Shown here: piece after piece, positions 36,764 to 48,481 of the stretch | Layout: every line of letters begins with the position of its first letter | Position numbering within the stretch: the first letter of the stretch is position 1 | Assembly (NCBI RefSeq): GCF_005938225.1 | Contig: NZ_VCPC01000002.1 | Coordinates: forward strand, 310,001 to 374,000 | Reading direction: 5' to 3' | DNA from: Arenibacterium halophilum | GTDB lineage: Bacteria; Pseudomonadota; Alphaproteobacteria; Rhodobacterales; Rhodobacteraceae | DNA length: 64,000 nt | Notes under the pieces: generated by a model | The model's input: the letters and a program-made list of their open reading frames with translations, nothing else | Database searches by the model: none | What the model was told of the DNA's origin: nothing | Program-made: the position numbers and the translations under genes

Positions 36764-37957
36764 TCAGGTGCCGAAGGCGCGCACCGGGCTGGTCACCTCG
36801 TCCATCGCATCCAGCAGGATATGGGCGATGGCATCATAGTCGGCTCTGCTCAGATGAACCGGCAGGCGCACGTCGCAGGCTGTCATCAGCATGGCACGGG
36901 TCTGCGGCAGATCGGGAATGTCGCCCAGAAATTTCCAGTTCCAGAAAGCGCGGGCGTTGTCGTCGGACCGGCCGAAGATCTGCACCTTGATGCCCCGCGC
37001 GGCGGCAGCATCGGAAAACGCGTCGATCTCGGCATCGCTCAGGCCGACAAGGTTGAACTGGATCGAATCCGGTGCGCGCTGTTCAGGTGCCAGCTTTTCC
37101 GGCACCTCGATATAGGCCGAGGTGTTCAGCCGTTCGGCCACGTAGTCATGCCCCCGGCGGCCATCCTGTACACGGCGGGCCAGCTCGGGCAGCTGCGGGC
37201 GGATCACTGCGGCCGAAAGGTTGCCCATACGCTGGTTGTACAGCGGCAGCGTGTTCTGGTGACGGGCAAAGGCATCCTGCAGCACCGGGTGTTTCTTCCA
37301 GTTGTGTTCGTAGGCGCCTGACATGATGATCGCGCGGGCGACCAGATCGGCGTCGTCGGTGATCAGGATGCCACCTTCGCCGGCGTTGATCATCTTGTAG
37401 GACTGGAACGAGAAGCAACCGATCTTGCCGATGGTGCCAATCTTGCGACCATGCCAGGTGGTGCCCAGCGAATGCGCCGCATCTTCGATCACAGGGATGC
37501 CGCGCGCCTCGCACAGAGCCATGATCGTGTCCATGTCGGATGTATGGCCGCGCATGTGGCTGATGATGACGGCGGAAATATCGTCGTCCAGCTTGCGTGA
37601 GAAATCCGACATATCAAGGCGGTAGTTGCTGCCGACCTCGCACAGGACGGGCACGCATTCGGCGTGGACCACGGCCGAGGGCACGGCAGCGAAGGTAAAG
37701 CCCGGGATCAGCACGCGGGCGTCGCGCGGAAGGTCCAGCGCCTTGAGTGACAAGAACAGCGCCGCCGAACAGGACGACACGGCCAGCGCGAATTTGCTGC
37801 CCATCATGGCGGCGAATTCAGCCTCGAGCAGGGCGACGGGCGCATCCTGCGGCGCGGTATAGCGGAACAGGTCGCCCGATTGCAGCAGCGCCTCGATCGC
37901 CTCGCGGGCGGCGGCGGGGATCGGTTCAGCCTGATGAACGTCTGGAGCCTGAGTCAT
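36764..37957 (-). CDS. DegT/DnrJ/EryC1/StrS family PLP-dependent aminotransferase
   Basis: 397 aa from ATG 37957 (AAGGAAAACC upstream; an in-frame extension to 38014 is unlikely). The PLP lysine is in CFSFQSYKMINAGEGGILI, preceded by VIEDAAHSLGTTWHGRKIG. Such enzymes transaminate keto-sugars or keto-cyclitols, usually in glycan or antibiotic pathways. Here it stands alone: no sugar nucleotide or glycosyltransferase genes flank it. The C-terminal half contains FGRSDDNARAFWNWKFLGD, which may help place the subfamily. Palindromes upstream suggest dedicated regulation. Confidence 0.88.
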   Translation of the reverse strand: MTQAPDVHQAEPIPAAAREAIEALLQSGDLFRYTAPQDAPVALLEAEFAAMMGSKFALAVSSCSAALFLSLKALDLPRDARVLIPGFTFAAVPSAVVHAECVPVLCEVGSNYRLDMSDFSRKLDDDISAVIISHMRGHTSDMDTIMALCEARGIPVIEDAAHSLGTTWHGRKIGTIGKIGCFSFQSYKMINAGEGGILITDDADLVARAIIMSGAYEHNWKKHPVLQDAFARHQNTLPLYNQRMGNLSAAVIRPQLPELARRVQDGRRGHDYVAERLNTSAYIEVPEKLAPEQRAPDSIQFNLVGLSDAEIDAFSDAAAARGIKVQIFGRSDDNARAFWNWKFLGDIPDLPQTRAMLMTACDVRLPVHLSRADYDAIAHILLDAMDEVTSPVRAFGT

Positions 37958-38021
37958 TTTGGTTTTCCTTAATTCGACCTTTGGAAAAGGTAAAACAGTT
38001 CGGGGCGATGACAAAGCCTGA

Positions 38022-38053
38022 ATGACCCAAGGTCATGACAAAATAATGTCATG
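38022..38053. promoter_or_regulatory. ATGAC palindromes upstream of the aminotransferase
   Basis: ATGACC-CAA-GGTCAT (38022-38036) overlaps CATGAC-aaaataat-GTCATG (38034-38053). Both dyads use ATGAC half-sites, 65-96 bases before ATG 37957. They lie between the thiF stop and the aminotransferase gene, so the aminotransferase is the only gene they can face. Confidence 0.5.
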
Positions 38054-38088
38054 GCGCGGGTATTGTTGCGGCTGCGAAACAGTGGCTG

Positions 38089-39057
38089 TCAGGCGGCCCC
38101 GGCGGCCAGAATGGCAACAGCCGGCTGATCCGTCTCGGGCAGCGCCCGCACCGCCCGCCACGCCCGCAATCCAGAGGTGCAGGCAAACACCGTCTGCCGC
38201 CCCGGCGCGGGGCGAAAGCGGGGCATTTCGTCGGGCAACAGCCGCTGTGCCTTTGGGTGCGCCGGGTCAGGGGCCTCGGTCTCATCGCGCAGGTCGTACA
38301 CATCGTGGGCTTCGGTGATCTCGGACAGGCCAAGGATCGCGGGGCCGGGGGCTGCGGGCTCGGGCGCGCCATCAAACCGCAGCGAGGCCACCCGCCATGT
38401 CGCCAGATCACAGCGCATCAGCTGACCCAAAGCCGACGGCACATGCCCCAGCAGAACCGACAGCGCCATCTGCGCCTGCAAGGCCCCCAACATCGCGACG
38501 GCTGGCCCCATGACTCCGGCCGTGTCGCAGGACCCAAGTGTATCGGGCAGATCGGGAAACAGGGCACGCAGGCTGGGCGCGGTGCCGCAGAATCCGCCGA
38601 CATAGCCCTCGCGCCGCAGCACCGAGGCCGAGATCATCGGGATCCCCCGCGCAAGGCAGAGATCGGACAGGGCATAGCTCAGCGCAAAGGAATCGGCGGC
38701 ATCAATCGTCATGTCCACGCCTTGCAGCAGGTCGCGCAGGGCGGGGGGATCGGCGCGCCGGATATGCGGTGTTACCTGCACCTCGGGGTTCAGGCGGCGC
38801 AGTTCGGCGCAGGCCACCTGCGCCTTGGGCTGGCCTATGTGATCCATGCGGAACAGGGTCTGTCGGTGCAGGTTCGACAGCGACACGGTATCCGCGTCCA
38901 CCACGTCAATCTTCCCGACACCCGCCCCGGCCAGTTGCGGCAGCAGGGTCGCGCCAAGTCCTCCGGCGCCGATCACCAGCACACGGGCGCGCGCCAGCCG
39001 GGCCTGACCGCTGGGGCCAACCTCGGGCAGCACCGTCTGGCGGGAATAGCGGCTCAT
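38089..39057 (-). CDS. thiF: ThiF/MoeB-type E1-like adenylyltransferase with C-terminal rhodanese domain
   Basis: 322 aa. The N-terminal ThiF fold shows RQTVLPEVGPSGQARLA, the ATP loop VIGAGGLGATLLPQLAGAGV and VVDADTVSLSNLHRQTLF. It adenylates the ThiS C-terminus. The last ~75 residues form a rhodanese-like domain (VYDLRDE..., VFACTSGLRAWRAV with the CxxGxR loop) that could deliver persulfide sulfur. The two CxxC zinc pairs usual in ThiF/MoeB are not visible (the position reads SLRALFPD). ATG 39057 overlaps the thiE stop in ATGA. Last gene of the thiamine operon. Confidence 0.88.
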   Translation of the reverse strand: MSRYSRQTVLPEVGPSGQARLARARVLVIGAGGLGATLLPQLAGAGVGKIDVVDADTVSLSNLHRQTLFRMDHIGQPKAQVACAELRRLNPEVQVTPHIRRADPPALRDLLQGVDMTIDAADSFALSYALSDLCLARGIPMISASVLRREGYVGGFCGTAPSLRALFPDLPDTLGSCDTAGVMGPAVAMLGALQAQMALSVLLGHVPSALGQLMRCDLATWRVASLRFDGAPEPAAPGPAILGLSEITEAHDVYDLRDETEAPDPAHPKAQRLLPDEMPRFRPAPGRQTVFACTSGLRAWRAVRALPETDQPAVAILAAGAA

Positions 39058-39665
39058 CGCCGCGCGCTTTCGGTGGCTGCGACCCATGCGCGGCAGCGCG
39101 CCTCGGGATCGCCGGATTGTACAATATCGGTCACCACCGCCACGCTGTCGGCCCCCGCCGCCAGCGCCCCCGGTGCGCGCTCGGGTGTCATCCCGCCGAT
39201 GGCGATCAGCGGCAAATCCCCGATCCGGCGCTTCCATCTGCCCAGCTTGTCCAGCCCCTGAGGCGCCCATGGCATCTGCTTCAGCAGCGTCGGATAGACC
39301 GGACCCAGCGCGACATAGGCAGGCCCTTGCGCCAGCGCGGTTTCAAGCTCTGCGTCGTCATGGGTCGACAGGCCCACGCGTACCCCGGCACGGCGCAGCG
39401 CGGCGAAATCGGCACGTGCCATGTCTTCCTGACCAAGGTGGACGAAGGAACAGTTCAGATCCAGCGCCAGTTCCCAATAGTCGTTCACCACCAGCTGCGC
39501 GCCATGCACGGCGCAGATGTCACGCGCGCGGGCGATCTGGCGGCGCAGCTCGGGGGCAGGCATGTCCTTCAGCCGCAGCTGGATCAGCCGCGCGCCCTGC
39601 GGCACCAGCAGTTCCAGTAGCGAGACATGGCCGACGATGGGGTAAAAGGGATCAAGCCAGCTCAT
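39054..39665 (-). CDS. thiE: thiamine phosphate synthase
   Basis: 203 aa of the ThiE TIM barrel: [73 protein letters not shown] and a phosphate-binding IAIGGMTPE. It joins HMP-PP and the thiazole phosphate carboxylate to thiamine phosphate in the cytoplasm. Its start overlaps the thiG stop and its stop overlaps the thiF start, 4 bases each. Confidence 0.92.
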   Translation of the reverse strand: MSWLDPFYPIVGHVSLLELLVPQGARLIQLRLKDMPAPELRRQIARARDICAVHGAQLVVNDYWELALDLNCSFVHLGQEDMARADFAALRRAGVRVGLSTHDDAELETALAQGPAYVALGPVYPTLLKQMPWAPQGLDKLGRWKRRIGDLPLIAIGGMTPERAPGALAAGADSVAVVTDIVQSGDPEARCRAWVAATESARR

Positions 39666-40420
39666 GCCAATTCCGCCAGGCCAAGGATCGGGGTCGAGGC
39701 ATGGGCCATGTCGCGCGGCGGCAGCAGCCCGGCGTCATGGGCCTCGCGCCCCGCCTGCACGGCGGCCCCGAAGGCGCGCGCCATGGCGACAGGGTCGCCC
39801 GCGCGGGCGACGGCGGTGTTCAGCAGCACCGCATCGAACCCCATTTCCATCGCCTGCGCCGCCTGACTGGGCGCGCCGATCCCGGCGTCGATCACCAGCG
39901 GCACGTCGGGGAAATGCGCCCGCATCGCGCGCAGCCCCTCGGGGTTGCGCAGGCCGTGCCCCGTGCCAATGGGCGCGCCCCATGGCATCAGCACCTCGCA
40001 CCCGGCCTCCAGCAGGTATTCGCCCACGATCAGATCCTCGGTGGTGTAGGGAAACACCTGAAACCCGTCGGCGCACAGGCTGCGCGCCGCCTCGACCAGC
40101 GCGAAGGGGTCGGGTTGCAGCGTGTCGGCATGGCCGATGACCTCGAGCTTGATCCAGTTGGTGCCGAACAGTTCACGCGCCATCTGCGCCGTGGTCACCG
40201 CCTCGACCGCGCTGTGGCAGCCAGCGGTATTGGGCAAAACCCGCGCGCCGCTTGCGGCCAGAATCTCGCGAAACGCCGCGCCATCGGCGCCTTCCCGGCG
40301 CAGCGAGACGGTGATGACCTCGGCCCCCGAGGCGGCAATCGCCTGTTGCAGCACATGGGGCGAAGGGTATTGCGCGGTGCCCAGCATCAGGCGGCTGGTC
40401 AGGTCGACTCCGTAAAACAT
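39662..40420 (-). CDS. thiG: thiazole synthase
   Basis: 252 aa. The Schiff-base lysine is in [18 protein letters not shown]. Further blocks are [27 protein letters not shown] and [30 protein letters not shown]. It makes the thiazole ring from DXP, dehydroglycine (supplied by ThiO) and ThiS thiocarboxylate. It starts 3 bases after the thiS stop. Confidence 0.95.
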   Translation of the reverse strand: MFYGVDLTSRLMLGTAQYPSPHVLQQAIAASGAEVITVSLRREGADGAAFREILAASGARVLPNTAGCHSAVEAVTTAQMARELFGTNWIKLEVIGHADTLQPDPFALVEAARSLCADGFQVFPYTTEDLIVGEYLLEAGCEVLMPWGAPIGTGHGLRNPEGLRAMRAHFPDVPLVIDAGIGAPSQAAQAMEMGFDAVLLNTAVARAGDPVAMARAFGAAVQAGREAHDAGLLPPRDMAHASTPILGLAELA

Positions 40421-40423
40421 GGA

Positions 40424-40610
40424 TTATCCTCCCTGCATCGGTGACAGGATTTCGACCCGCGCGCCCGGCGCCAGTCGGGCCTGCGCCCGCGCCGTGCGGG
40501 GGATGAATTGCCCGTCCAGCGCGGTGGCGACCGAGTGTTCGGGCAGGTCGCGTTCGGCGATCAGATCGGCCAAGGTTGCGGCGGCGGTGTCGACCGGCGC
40601 GCCGTTCAGA

Positions 40611-40621
<11 letters not shown>
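40424..40621 (-). CDS. thiS: sulfur carrier protein ThiS
   Basis: 65 aa, ubiquitin-like, ending in the required Gly-Gly (ILSPMQGG). Start ATG 40621 (MRIDLNGAPVDTAAATLADLIAERDLP) overlaps the end of thiO by 11 bases. ThiF adenylates the C-terminal glycine, which then carries sulfur to ThiG. Confidence 0.93.
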
Positions 40622-43579
<2,958 letters not shown>

Positions 43580-43622
43580 CCGTACAAGATTGCGGCGGGC
43601 CGTCAACCGGGATCTTGCGCGC

Positions 43623-44927
43623 CTAGATTCCCAGCCGGTCGCGCAGGGCGTACCAGCTCATCGCAAGCACAAGCAGCGGGCTGCGCAGTGCCGCGCCGCC
43701 GGGGAAGGCGGGAATGGGCAGGGCGGCCATGGTGTCGAACCCCTCGGCCTGGCCTTGGATGGCGCGGGCCATCAGCATCCCGGCATGGGTCGCCGTGCCC
43801 AGCCCGTGACCGGAATAACCGGAGGCCGAAAGGATGTTCGGCCCCACCCGCGCGAGGTAGGGCAGGCGACGCATGGTGATCGCCAGCGTCCCGCCCCAGG
43901 CATAGTCGATGGGAATATCGCGCAGATGCGGGAAAATCTCGGACATCGGTTTGCGCACCTTGGCGGCGATGTCGGCGGGAAAACGATAGCCATAGCTTTC
44001 GCCGCCCCCGAACAGCAGCCGCTTGTCGGCGGACAGGCGGAAGTAATTGACCACGAATTTCGTATCCGCCACGGCCACGTCACGGGTCAGCACGCGGGCG
44101 GCGTCATCGCCCAGCGGCGCGGTGGCGGCGATGAAATTGTTGATCGGCATGACCCGCGCGGCCACCTGCCGGTTCAGATCGCCCAGGTAGCCGTTGCAGG
44201 CCAGGATCGCGTGATCGGCCAGCACATGGCCCTGGTCGGTGTCGATCCGCACCTTGGCGCCCGGCGTGATCTTCTGCACGCGGCTTGTTTCGTGAATCGC
44301 CACGCCCGCACCCTGCGCCGCCCGCGCCAGACCCAGCGCAAAGTTCAGCGGGTGCAGGTGCCCGGCCCCCATGTCCAGCGTGCCGCCGTGATAGGCGGGC
44401 GAAGGGCACAGCGCCTGGCAGGCGTCATGATCCAGCGTTTCGATCTGGTCATAGCCATAGTGGTCGCGCATATGATCGGCGTAGCGGTGCAGCTCGTCCG
44501 TTTCGCGCGCGGTGAACCCGATATGCGCCACCCCCGGTTTCAGATCGCAGGCGATGTCATGATCGCGGATCAGGGTGCGGACCAGAGCCTTGGCCTCTTC
44601 CCCCAGCGACCACAGCTTTTGCGCCGCCTCCATGCCGACCAGCGGTTCCAGCCCGTCCTGTTCGACCCGCTGGCCGCTGCCCAGCTGCCCGCCGTTGCGC
44701 CCCGAGGCGCCGAACCCGACGCGCTGCGCCTCGAGCAGGACGACAGACAGCCCCGCCTGCGCCAGATGCAGCGCCGCCGACAGCCCGGTGTATCCCGCGC
44801 CGACGACGCAGACATCGGCGCGCACTTCGCCCGTCAGGGGCGCGAACGGCGGCAAAGCGCTCGCCGTTGCCGCGTACCAGCTGGGTGGGTATTGCCCGGC
44901 GCGGTCATTGGCATCAAGAAGGTTCAT
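43623..44927 (-). CDS. puuB: FAD-dependent oxidoreductase, gamma-glutamylputrescine oxidase type
   Basis: 434 aa of the DAO family: VCVVGAGYTGLSAALHLAQAGLSVVLLEAQRVGFGASGRNGGQLGSGQ is represented by its start VCVVGAGYTGLSAALHLAQA. The C-terminal FAD contacts are in SASGYSGHGLGTATHAGMLMA. In the Puu pathway it oxidises gamma-glutamylputrescine to the aldehyde with release of H2O2. It follows the GS-like ligase by 21 bases. No aldehyde dehydrogenase (puuC) or GABA aminotransferase is adjacent. The exact amine is not determined. Confidence 0.85.
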   Translation of the reverse strand: MNLLDANDRAGQYPPSWYAATASALPPFAPLTGEVRADVCVVGAGYTGLSAALHLAQAGLSVVLLEAQRVGFGASGRNGGQLGSGQRVEQDGLEPLVGMEAAQKLWSLGEEAKALVRTLIRDHDIACDLKPGVAHIGFTARETDELHRYADHMRDHYGYDQIETLDHDACQALCPSPAYHGGTLDMGAGHLHPLNFALGLARAAQGAGVAIHETSRVQKITPGAKVRIDTDQGHVLADHAILACNGYLGDLNRQVAARVMPINNFIAATAPLGDDAARVLTRDVAVADTKFVVNYFRLSADKRLLFGGGESYGYRFPADIAAKVRKPMSEIFPHLRDIPIDYAWGGTLAITMRRLPYLARVGPNILSASGYSGHGLGTATHAGMLMARAIQGQAEGFDTMAALPIPAFPGGAALRSPLLVLAMSWYALRDRLGI

Positions 44928-44948
44928 CGCAACACGGCCCCGGCCGGA

Positions 44949-46307
44949 TCAGACGTTCAGCAGCAGGTGTTCACGTTCCCACGGCGAAATCACCTGAAGG
45001 AATTCCTCGTACTCGGTGCGTTTCACGATGGAATAGACGCGGGCGAATTCCTCGCCCAGCACGCTGTGCAGGTCCACCGCCTCGTCGAACAGATCCAGCG
45101 CCTGGCCCAGCACGCGGGGAATATCCTCGTCCCCGTCATAGGCATCGCCGCGGAACTGCTTTTCGGGGCGCAGATCATTCATCAGCCCCAGATAGCCGCA
45201 GGCCAGGCTGGCCGCGATGCCCAAGTAGGGGTTGCAGTCCATCCCCGCCAGCCGGTTTTCGATCCGGCGCGAGTCGGGGGAGGACAGAGGGATGCGGATG
45301 CCGGTGGTGCGGTTGTCGCGCCCCCAGGCCAGGTTGATCGGCGCGGCGTGGTCCTTCACGTAGCGGCGATAGCTGTTCACATAGGGCGCCAGCACCGCGA
45401 TGGCCGAGGGCAGATGCGCCTGCAAGCCACCGATGAAGTTGAAAAACGCATCGGTATCGCCACCCTGCGGGCCGGAAAACAGGTTGCGCCCGGTTTCCAT
45501 GTCGATGATCGAATGGTGAATGTGCATCGCGCTGCCGGGTTCATCGGCGATGGGTTTGGCCATGAAGGTCGCAAAACAGTTGTGACGCAGCGCGGCCTCG
45601 CGGATCAGGCGTTTGAAGTAGAACACCTCGTCCGCCAGCTTGACGGGGTCGCCGTGGCGCAGGTTGATTTCCAACTGGCCGGCGCCGCCTTCCTGCGTGA
45701 TGCCGTCGATCTCGAACCCCTGCGCCTCGGCGAAATCATAGATGTCGTCGATCACGGGGCCGAATTCATCCACCGCCGTCATCGAATAGGCCTGCCGCGC
45801 GGCGGCGGGCCGGCCCGAGCGGCCCATCATCGGTTCGATTTCCTTGGCCGGGTCAAGGTTGCGCGCCACAAGGAAAAATTCCATTTCCGGCGCGACAACG
45901 GGCTTCCAGCCCTGATCCTTGTACAGCTGCACCACCCGTTTCAGCACGTTGCGCGGGCTGCACGGGATCGGGTCGCCGTCGCGGTCATAGGCGTCGTGGA
46001 TCACCTGAAGCGTCCAGTCGCCCGTCCAGGGGGCGGCGGTGGCGGTCGACATGTCCGGTTTCAGGATCATGTCGCGTTCGATGAACCCGTCCTCGCCCGC
46101 CGCTTCGCCCCAGTCGCCGGTGATGGTTTGAAAGAAGATGCTGTCAGGCAGGTGGAAATAGGCCTGTCGCGCGAATTTCGATGCGGGAACCGCCTTGCCC
46201 CGCGCGATGCCGGGCAGGTCCGAGACGATGCATTCCACCTCGTCCAGTCGGCGGTTTTCCAGATAGTCGCGGGCCGCCTGAGGCAGGTTGTCTGTCCATT
46301 CGGTCAT
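44949..46307 (-). CDS. puuA: glutamine synthetase family protein, gamma-glutamylpolyamine synthetase type, copy 1
   Basis: 452 aa. GS-fold blocks: VAPEMEFFLVARNLDPAKEIEP, GAGQLEINLRHGDPVKLADEVFYFKR, HNCFATFMAKPIADEPGSAMHIHHS and NRTTGIRIPLSSPDSRRIENRLAG. It is shorter and lacks typical GlnA I features, fitting enzymes that join glutamate to putrescine or other amines. ATG 46307 overlaps the stop of the amidotransferase gene. The paralogue at 47067 lies upstream in the same operon. Confidence 0.85.
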   Translation of the reverse strand: MTEWTDNLPQAARDYLENRRLDEVECIVSDLPGIARGKAVPASKFARQAYFHLPDSIFFQTITGDWGEAAGEDGFIERDMILKPDMSTATAAPWTGDWTLQVIHDAYDRDGDPIPCSPRNVLKRVVQLYKDQGWKPVVAPEMEFFLVARNLDPAKEIEPMMGRSGRPAAARQAYSMTAVDEFGPVIDDIYDFAEAQGFEIDGITQEGGAGQLEINLRHGDPVKLADEVFYFKRLIREAALRHNCFATFMAKPIADEPGSAMHIHHSIIDMETGRNLFSGPQGGDTDAFFNFIGGLQAHLPSAIAVLAPYVNSYRRYVKDHAAPINLAWGRDNRTTGIRIPLSSPDSRRIENRLAGMDCNPYLGIAASLACGYLGLMNDLRPEKQFRGDAYDGDEDIPRVLGQALDLFDEAVDLHSVLGEEFARVYSIVKRTEYEEFLQVISPWEREHLLLNV

Positions 46308-46990
46308 GATTTGCTCGCGGTTAGGAAGACATTGGCCATCATCGTGGCCATGTCTGATTTGTGAACGGGCCCCGAGCTGAGCAGCTCGCCCGCGCTGTGC
46401 AGCAATTCGGGCGGAACAACGCCCTTGCCGCGCGTGCGGATCAGCCCGGCGATGAAATCGGCGTCATACTCGGGGTGGGGCTGGATTGTCAGGATGCTGT
46501 CGCCATAGGACAGGATCGCATTGGCGCAGAAATCGTTGCTGCCCAGCACTGTCGCGCCGGGGGGCAGCTTGGTCACCTGATCCTGATGCCAGGCGTTCAG
46601 CGCGATCTTGCGGTCGCCCATGTCGTATTCGGTGCGCCCGATGGCCCAGCCGCCGGGGTATTTTTCGACCTTGCCGCCAAGCGCCTGCGCAATGATCTGG
46701 TGCCCGAAACAGACGCCGACCAGCGGCTGGCCCTTGTCCTTGATCTCGCGGATCAGCGTTTCAAGCGGCGCGATCCAGGGGTGATCTTCGTAGGCGCCAT
46801 GTCGTGACCCGGTGATCAGCCAGCCATCGGCCTCGGCCGCGCTGTCGGGCAGGGTTCCGTTTTCCACATCGTAGGTGGTGAAGGTAAAATCATGCCCGCC
46901 CAGCAGCGACTGGAACATCAGGTCATAATCATCGAACTCGCCCGAAAGCTCTTTCGGGGCGTGGCCGGTCTGGAGGATACCGATATGCAT
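46304..46990 (-). CDS. class I glutamine amidotransferase-like protein
   Basis: 228 aa from ATG 46990. The nucleophile is in PLVGVCFGHQIIAQALGGKVEK, and the histidine and acid in ILTIQPHPEYDADF. It resembles the GMP-synthase-type amidotransferases encoded in polyamine clusters, and differs from the C26/PuuD protein at 11380. It probably hydrolyses a gamma-glutamyl intermediate; this is inferred from its position between two GS-like genes. Confidence 0.85.
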   Translation of the reverse strand: MHIGILQTGHAPKELSGEFDDYDLMFQSLLGGHDFTFTTYDVENGTLPDSAAEADGWLITGSRHGAYEDHPWIAPLETLIREIKDKGQPLVGVCFGHQIIAQALGGKVEKYPGGWAIGRTEYDMGDRKIALNAWHQDQVTKLPPGATVLGSNDFCANAILSYGDSILTIQPHPEYDADFIAGLIRTRGKGVVPPELLHSAGELLSSGPVHKSDMATMMANVFLTASKS

Positions 46991-47066
46991 GGGACACACT
47001 TGGATATGATCAAAAACAAGGCTACCCGAGCCGCCGTCGGGCGACAAGGGGGGCCGTGGTCGCGGC

Positions 47067-48386
47067 TCAGACGGCTTCGAGGTAGGACAGCCAGTGCCGG
47101 TCGGGCGGGGTTTCGGCAAAGCGCGCCAGCTCCTGCCGCTTGGTCATGACAAGGTTCGCCACCAGCGCCGGGTCGAAGATGCGCGCCATCAGGGGCGAGG
47201 ATTCGAACCTGTCGATCGCCTCGGCCCAGGATTGCGCAAGGCGCGGCACGCCGGTGATCTCATAGGCGTTGCCGGTGATCGGGGCGGGCGGTTCCATCTT
47301 GTCTTCCAGCCCAACCAGCGCGGCCCCCAGCACGGCGGCCAGCATCAGGTAGGGGTTGATGTCGCCGCCCGCCACGCGGTGTTCGACGCGCCGCGCCGCC
47401 GGACTGCCGCCGGGGATGCGAATGGCGGCGGTGCGGTTTTCATAGGCCCAGACCGCGCTGACCGGCGCATGGGCACCGGGCACCAGCCGTTCATAGGAAT
47501 TGCCGTGCGGCGCCAGGATCAGCGAACTGTCGGGCATCGCGGCAAGGCAGCCCGCGACCGCGTGGCGCAGCGCATCCGTTCCGCCCGGCCCGCCGTCGTC
47601 GAAGATGTTGCGCCCATCCTTGTCGACGATGGAAAAATGCAGGTGCATCCCGTTGCCCGCGTCGTCGGGGTAGGGTTTCGCCATGAAGGTCGCGGCAAAG
47701 CCGTGCTGACGCGCCAGTCCGCGCACCAAGGTCTTGAACAGCCACGCATCGTCGGCGGCGCGCATCGCCGTTTGGTGGGTCAGGTTCACCTCGAACTGGC
47801 CCAGCCCGCTTTCGGAAATCACCGTATCGGCGGGAATGCCCATTTCATCACAGGCCTCGTAAAGCTCGCTGAAATAGGCGTCGAACGAATCCAGTTGGCG
47901 CACAGACAGGATTGCGGCATTGGCAATGGCGCGGCCCGTCACCGGGTTGGTCGCGGCATGGGGCGCCATCGCGCTGTCGTCGATCAGGGTGAATTCCATC
48001 TCGGTCGCGGCGATCACCGTCAGCCCCAGCGCGTCGAACCGATCCACCACGCCCTGCAGCGCATGGCGCGGGTCGCCCTGGAACGGTGCGCCCTTGTCGG
48101 TGAACATTGCCATCGGCACCAACGCCGAGGGCACCTCGAGCCAGGGCATCGGCACCGCGCCCCGGTCGGTGGGCAGCAGCACGCCATCGGCATCGCCGCT
48201 TTCAAACACCAGCGGGCTGTCTTCGATATCGGCGCCCCAAAGATCAACGTTCAGCACCGACAGCGGCATGCGCACCACGCCTTCGTCGAGTTTTTGAGCA
48301 TAAGAGCGCGGCACACGCTTGCCGCGCATCTGTCCGTTCAGATCGCTGGCGGCAACGCGGAAAGTGGGGAAATGGTTGAGATCCAT
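47067..48386 (-). CDS. glutamine synthetase family protein, copy 2
   Basis: 439 aa, paralogous to the gene at 44949: VIAATEMEFTLIDDSAMAPHAA, LGQFEVNLTHQTAMRAADDAWLFK, HGFAATFMAKPYPDDAGNGMHLHFSI and NRTAAIRIPGGSPAARRVEHRVAG. The two copies differ most at the N-terminus and probably act on different amines or work as a heteromer. It starts 95 bases after the permease stop, in a gap that contains a perfect 16-bp palindrome. Confidence 0.85.
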   Translation of the reverse strand: MDLNHFPTFRVAASDLNGQMRGKRVPRSYAQKLDEGVVRMPLSVLNVDLWGADIEDSPLVFESGDADGVLLPTDRGAVPMPWLEVPSALVPMAMFTDKGAPFQGDPRHALQGVVDRFDALGLTVIAATEMEFTLIDDSAMAPHAATNPVTGRAIANAAILSVRQLDSFDAYFSELYEACDEMGIPADTVISESGLGQFEVNLTHQTAMRAADDAWLFKTLVRGLARQHGFAATFMAKPYPDDAGNGMHLHFSIVDKDGRNIFDDGGPGGTDALRHAVAGCLAAMPDSSLILAPHGNSYERLVPGAHAPVSAVWAYENRTAAIRIPGGSPAARRVEHRVAGGDINPYLMLAAVLGAALVGLEDKMEPPAPITGNAYEITGVPRLAQSWAEAIDRFESSPLMARIFDPALVANLVMTKRQELARFAETPPDRHWLSYLEAV

Positions 48387-48418
48387 GGAAAGACGACCGT
48401 GGTGAAGCTGATTATGAC

Positions 48419-48468
48419 ACAGGTCTAGCCAATGCCGCGCGACCTGTCATGCGAATTTGATCAAATTC
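48419..48468. promoter_or_regulatory. palindromes in the permease-puuA gap (candidate operator)
   Basis: GAATTTGATCAAATTC (48453-48468) is a perfect 16-bp palindrome. Beside it, ACAGGTC (48419-48425) and GACCTGT (48441-48447) form a second dyad with a 15-base spacer. Both lie 33-82 bases upstream of the copy 2 GS start and could control an internal promoter for the gamma-glutamylation genes. The regulator is not in the window. Confidence 0.55.
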
Positions 48469-48481
48469 CGCAACGGAGCAT

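Noticed and set aside
43590-46364. Plus-strand open frame of about 920 codons opposite puuB and puuA
   Set aside because: Same antisense effect; sense-strand proteins have clear FAD and GS motifs.
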